From Acidisphaera sp035272265 (GTDB lineage: Bacteria > Pseudomonadota > Alphaproteobacteria > Acetobacterales > Acetobacteraceae), in NCBI GenBank assembly GCA_035272265.1, contig DATEQV010000557.1:1-16559 (forward strand): a stretch of DNA of 16,559 bases. Reading direction: 5' to 3'. Made by a program: the position numbers and the translations under genes. The notes below the pieces were generated by a model. It searched no databases and was not told the origin of the DNA. It saw only the letters and a list, made by a program, of their open reading frames with translations. Positions 13,928 through 16,559 of this stretch are shown here, piece by piece (within the stretch, counting starts at the first letter, position 1; the number at the start of each line of letters is the position of its first letter).

Positions 13928-14323
13928 CTAGCGGCACAACTCCCGAACGAGCCGCATGGCCTCCTCCCTGTCCTTGGCTGCCTGCCGCGCCTCGGCATCG
14001 CGACCACCGTGCTTGCGCGGGGCCTGCCGGCAGCGTTCCAGGCCGTCGGCCGTGCTTGGGCCGGTGCTCTTGCCACCGTGCAGCCGGCAGCGGCCGTTCG
14101 CCATCGCCGCCCCGCGGCAGGCTCCGCCCCCACGCTTTCGGGTCGCTCCACAGCGTGGCGCCGCGTTGGCGGCACGGAGCGCCGTCTTCCAGCGAGGCTC
14201 GGACGCAAGCGGTCCCTTGCTCGGTTCGGTCACTGACCCGGGTTCCAGGCCGCTTTCGGAGCCCTCTCCCGCGCGCGCCTGCGCGCGTAGTGGTCGGGTA
14301 TCCAGCCCGTCCGCCACCGTCAC
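13928..14323 (-). CDS. Cys-rich HGGKSTGP-motif protein of mobile elements
   Basis: A 131-residue basic protein. Its core is APRCGATRKRGGGACRGAA (about 55-73) followed by GRCRLHGGKSTGPSTADGLE (77-96) and KHGGRDAEA. The cysteines at 58, 69 and 79 with His82 have zinc-binding spacing. I recognise the pattern C-G-x-T-r-x-G-x-C-x2-x-A-x3-G-x-C-R-x-H-GG-x-STGP from short proteins that are frequent in alphaproteobacterial phages and islands; their job is unknown to me. The first 50 residues look disordered. The GTG at 14323 overlaps the stop of the preceding gene (GTGA), so coupled translation is likely. It is the last gene of the minus-strand series. Confidence 0.7.
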   Translation of the reverse strand: MTVADGLDTRPLRAQARAGEGSESGLEPGSVTEPSKGPLASEPRWKTALRAANAAPRCGATRKRGGGACRGAAMANGRCRLHGGKSTGPSTADGLERCRQAPRKHGGRDAEARQAAKDREEAMRLVRELCR

Positions 14324-14979
14324 GCCCCCCGCCCCTTGGCTTGGACCGTCCCGGCCACGACGGCTTGGCCGCCGTCCTGCAATGTCACCTGTTGCCGCTG
14401 CACGACGACCGTCTGCTTGCGCCCGTTCCGGAGCGTGTCGAATGTCAGCAATCCAGCCTGGAAGGCGCCCATCAACCGTGCCGCAACATTTGCCGATCGC
14501 GCAGCTTCGATGTTCGCGGCGACGGCCTCATGATGGGCCCCCTGATTGTCGAACCGCTCGGCCTTGTCTGCGAACCGGGCCGCTTGCCCCATCATGCGCA
14601 TGGCGAGCTCGTGGGCCTTCGCCAGTTCATGTGCCATCGCTTTCTCCGCGCTGTTCTTCGCGCCTATCCCGTCCGCGAGGTCGAGGCCGAGCGCGGCGTT
14701 GCTGCCGAGTAGGTGCAGCCGCTTCTCGCTCGCCTCCGCGTGTAGCAGGTCGGGCGAGAAGCGCTCTGCTCCGGCTTCATCGGGTCGCACAAGTTCACCG
14801 CCGCGCCCGATTCTCAGTGGAGTTGCTGGCGCCAGGGCGGCCTGAGCCGAAATTTCCAGCGCCTCGGCGTCCTCGGTTCTCTCAGCAGCCGATGCCGGAT
14901 CGCTCCGCTCAATCGCGGAAGCCTCCGCTCGCATCCTACGTGCCTCCGCCTGCGCCGACACCGCCTCGTCAACCGTCAT
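14320..14979 (-). CDS. Coiled-coil protein of integrated elements, unknown function
   Basis: The ATG at 14979 gives 219 residues and has GGAGGA nine bases upstream. An ATG at 15042 would give 240 residues but has no ribosome binding site, so I prefer the shorter form. The product is soluble, Ala/Glu-rich and helical: TVDEAVSAQAEARRMRAEAS near the N-terminus, then HELAKAHELAMRMMGQAARF in the middle. The C-terminal third reads NVAARLMGAFQAGLLTFDTL, NGRKQTVVVQRQQVTLQDGG and QAVVAGTV. I associate that ending (ARLM..FQ..L.TL, QTV.VQ..V, GGQAVVAG) with conserved hypothetical proteins of alphaproteobacterial mobile elements, often next to HGG-motif proteins as here. Function is unknown. It overlaps the next gene by four bases. 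Confidence 0.7.
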   Translation of the reverse strand: MTVDEAVSAQAEARRMRAEASAIERSDPASAAERTEDAEALEISAQAALAPATPLRIGRGGELVRPDEAGAERFSPDLLHAEASEKRLHLLGSNAALGLDLADGIGAKNSAEKAMAHELAKAHELAMRMMGQAARFADKAERFDNQGAHHEAVAANIEAARSANVAARLMGAFQAGLLTFDTLRNGRKQTVVVQRQQVTLQDGGQAVVAGTVQAKGRGA

Positions 14980-15067
14980 CGAGGGCGATCCTCCACCTTC
15001 GCGCAGCAGCTCAGCGTCGCGCCGCTGTCCGTTTCGCGTCATCGGTGCAGCACGCGGACGCGCGGTG

Positions 15068-15373
15068 CTATCCGCCAGGGTTCGAAAGATGCAGGTTGCG
15101 GAGCCATTCGCCTGCGCCCTGGACGATGCCTGCGCGGTCAAGGTCATAGACGGCCCAGGCTGCGAAAAACAGGATGATGCCTGCGCCGCGGTAGATCGCC
15201 GCTTGCGTGGCGAAGACGACGAACCGGGCCAATTGAGCGTCGCGCGGGATGCTGACCTGAGCGGTTGAGGCCTGCTCATACGCTTCTTCAGCGAGAGATT
15301 GACGTCTTGAGCTCTGGAACCAGCAGTACCCCACGCCTAGGACTAAAACCGCCAGACTGATTGCTGCATTCAT
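15068..15373 (-). CDS. Small two-helix membrane protein, 101 aa
   Basis: A 101-residue protein with two likely membrane segments: about residues 4-20 (ISLAVLVLGVGYCWF) and about 63-80 (GAGIILFFAAWAVYDL). Between them lies a polar loop, SSRRQSLAEEAYEQASTA and onward. The ATG at 15373 is preceded by a G-rich site (GGGGGCG). I do not recognise a family. It lies 88 bp upstream of the coiled-coil gene and 93 bp downstream of the TubC-like gene, same strand, probably within one transcription unit. Small two-helix proteins in phage-like elements can be holins, but there is no lysis gene nearby and the loop is long, so I do not assign that. Confidence 0.65.
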   Translation of the reverse strand: MNAAISLAVLVLGVGYCWFQSSRRQSLAEEAYEQASTAQVSIPRDAQLARFVVFATQAAIYRGAGIILFFAAWAVYDLDRAGIVQGAGEWLRNLHLSNPGG

Positions 15374-15466
15374 GCGCCGCCCCCACTAACCGATGACAGT
15401 GCCAATGAACGCAGGGCGTCGGCCCCGCAACAGCCTTCCGTGTCCGACACGGACGCTCAACTGTGC

Positions 15467-15841
15467 CTAGCCGCGAAGGACGCGCCGCTCGACGAGCTCA
15501 ACTGCCTCAACGCGGGCTGTATCATCCGTCATCAGCGCAAGCCGGCGCCGGGCCTCAGCCCGGAAGTAGATCGCGGCTCGCTCCGGGTCCGTCATCCACT
15601 GCCACGGGCGCGGGGCCATGAGCGCCGCCGCCAGCCGCTCGATCAGGCCGGGGGCGGGCGGCGTGTCCGAGGCCACGTCGGGGCCGGCGGCCAGCAGCGC
15701 CAACAGCGCGGCCTTGTGCGCACGCGCCTCAGCCAACAGCCCGGCCGGCGGCGTCGGTACCAGCGACAGCCCGCCACCATTCACCGCGGCCACTCGGACG
15801 CCAGCGGCCCGCAGCGCCGCCAGCACCGCGGCCGGCATCAT
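15467..15841 (-). CDS. Small protein with a TubC-docking-like N-terminus
   Basis: A 124-residue protein. Residues 4-50 (AAVLAALRAAGVRVAAVNGG, then GLSLVP and a helix ending HKAALLALL) have the helix, two short strands, helix pattern of the TubC N-terminal docking domain, known from polyketide/peptide synthetases and also seen as short stand-alone proteins in bacterial islands. There is no synthetase gene here, so a docking role in natural-product assembly is unlikely. The second half is helical, with APRPWQWMTDPERAAIYFRA and EAVELVERRVLRG. Its ATG overlaps the stop of the upstream primase-like gene by four bases (ATGA), suggesting that the two products work together or are at least made together. 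Confidence 0.65.
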   Translation of the reverse strand: MMPAAVLAALRAAGVRVAAVNGGGLSLVPTPPAGLLAEARAHKAALLALLAAGPDVASDTPPAPGLIERLAAALMAPRPWQWMTDPERAAIYFRAEARRRLALMTDDTARVEAVELVERRVLRG

Positions 15842-16559
15842 ATCACCACCCCGGCGTTAGGGTCGCCGGCCGCGCCGGCCTCACCGCCATCGTCGCGGGC
15901 GTCGCCGTTGTGTGGGGCGGGTCGGGGTTGTGGGGCAGGTCCCCCTAGTTCTTCTTGTGATTCACCGTGTTTTTTTCGCGCGTGGCTGGAGCCACCCCCA
16001 CGCGCCCTACTCCCCCCCACATCTTCCCGCCCCCACAGAGGCCGCGTCGCGGTGCCAGTGCGCACCAGTTTCCATGCACCGGCGCGCTTGTCCTTGTGGT
16101 TCCGCAGCCAATTCCCGAGCACGACGGCCGATAGTTGGCCGCGCCGATCAGTCGCCACGGCCTGCACCGCCGCCAGCCACTCCGGCCGCACCAGTTGCCC
16201 GCTGAAAGCGGTCGCCGTCGCTCGGTCGAGCAGCTCGGCCGTCGTGTAGGCGAGCTGGTCGGTCGGCCATGCCTCCATCACCGCGGCGAACGCCTGCCGT
16301 TGCGGGTCCTCCGCTCGCGCCGTCGTAACCGTCGCCACGGGGTCGGCGCAGCCAAGCCAGACCAGCGCGCTGCGGACCAGATCGGACCAGGCCCCGAAAC
16401 TCGGCATCGGCGACAGCCGATCCGGCCGGCCAGCGACCACATACGCCCGCGCGATGGTCAATACCGCGGCGACATAGCACCCGCGGTCGGCCAGCACCGC
16501 CGCCACCGGGTCGCCGCTGAAGGTCCGCGTCTCTGGCGCCTCGGCGTCGGCGTCGAGCT
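15838..16559 (-). CDS. Island primase/helicase-like protein, C-terminal 239 residues
   Basis: The frame is open at the right edge; 239 residues are visible, with no start codon needed inside the window. Near the edge it reads PETRTFSGDPVAAVLADRG (about 8-26), then YVAAVLTIARAYVVAGRP, FGAWSDLVRSALVWLGCADP and ATVTTARAEDPQ. I recognise this order from the region after the ATPase core in large primase/helicase-type proteins of alphaproteobacterial islands and phages. A winged-helix-like stretch follows: LSAVVLGNWLRNHKDKRAG, WKLVRTGTATRPLWG. The last 60 residues are polar and probably disordered. The Walker motifs and any primase domain are off the edge, so enzymatic activity is not shown. It heads the minus-strand series in this window. 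Confidence 0.65.
   Translation of the reverse strand, partial: LDADAEAPETRTFSGDPVAAVLADRGCYVAAVLTIARAYVVAGRPDRLSPMPSFGAWSDLVRSALVWLGCADPVATVTTARAEDPQRQAFAAVMEAWPTDQLAYTTAELLDRATATAFSGQLVRPEWLAAVQAVATDRRGQLSAVVLGNWLRNHKDKRAGAWKLVRTGTATRPLWGREDVGGSRARGGGSSHARKKHGESQEELGGPAPQPRPAPHNGDARDDGGEAGAAGDPNAGVVI

Larger units (their letters stand above)
11513..16559. mobile_element. Genomic island inserted at tRNA-Ser, right end outside window
   Basis: Everything after the tRNA CCA looks accessory. Composition drops at once (24 of 60 bases G/C at 11521-11580). The genes are hypothetical exported proteins and mobile-element-type proteins, and a frameshifted integrase fragment is present. tRNA 3' ends are the classic target of tyrosine integrases. 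I see no second copy of the tRNA 3' end in the window, and no intact integrase, so the far boundary is unknown. The element looks composite: a lower-GC part to about 13750 and a very GC-rich part from about 13840. The boundary at 11513 is inferred. Confidence 0.65.

Noticed and set aside
13666..15149. Plus-strand open frames of 348 and 397 codons opposite the HGG and coiled-coil genes
   Set aside because: They are Arg/Pro/Ser/Ala-rich shadows of the minus-strand genes, which have family motifs and overlapping start/stop junctions.
15068..15373. A holin reading of the two-helix membrane protein
   Set aside because: No endolysin or other lysis gene is nearby, and the loop between helices is long.
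15440..16249. A 269-codon plus-strand open frame
   Set aside because: It is antisense to the TubC-like and primase-like genes and has low-complexity composition.

Overview
The window comes from the chromosome of a GC-rich alphaproteobacterium. The ordered set dapF-mtaB-ftsY, the rpmI-rplT-pheS-pheT block, a CATGGCC/GCATGACG-type palindromic intergenic repeat and the style of the island genes fit Rhodospirillales, possibly the Acetobacteraceae. That placement is inference from sequence style, not a tested result.

Left part (1-11512), conserved core. The minus strand carries the first 91 codons of dnaB (replicative helicase), a secreted protein of unknown function, and a tightly overlapping operon dapF-mtaB-ftsY (lysine/peptidoglycan precursor, tRNA modification, SRP receptor). 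A 45-bp divergent gap separates dapF from a plus-strand run: an unrecognised 130-aa protein, rpmI and rplT (50S proteins L35 and L20), pheS and pheT (the two subunits of phenylalanyl-tRNA synthetase), lepA (elongation factor 4) and a small secreted protein. Most of these genes serve translation. Junctions are compact: ATGA, TGATG and GTGA overlaps recur. A cloverleaf-shaped inverted repeat sits between rplT and pheS.

Right part (11513-16559), an island next to tRNA-Ser(GGA). The base composition changes abruptly after the tRNA CCA end: only 24 of 60 bases at 11521-11580 are G/C. Up to about 13750 there are two exported proteins of unknown function, one of them built from two copies of the same domain. 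Between them lies a frameshifted fragment of a tyrosine-recombinase integrase. From about 13930 to the right edge the DNA is again very GC-rich and carries a minus-strand series: the C-terminal part of what looks like an island/phage primase-helicase, a TubC-docking-like small protein, a two-helix membrane protein, a coiled-coil protein, and a Cys-rich 'HGGKSTGP' protein. These resemble accessory genes of alphaproteobacterial integrated elements. The far end of the island and any intact integrase lie outside the window.

No CRISPR array, rRNA, intact transposase, complete defence system or antibiotic resistance gene was seen. No clearly new biological system is demonstrated. The best candidates for something undescribed are the duplicated secreted protein and its lipoprotein neighbour, the cloverleaf repeat, and the paired DnaA-box-like sites upstream of dnaB.
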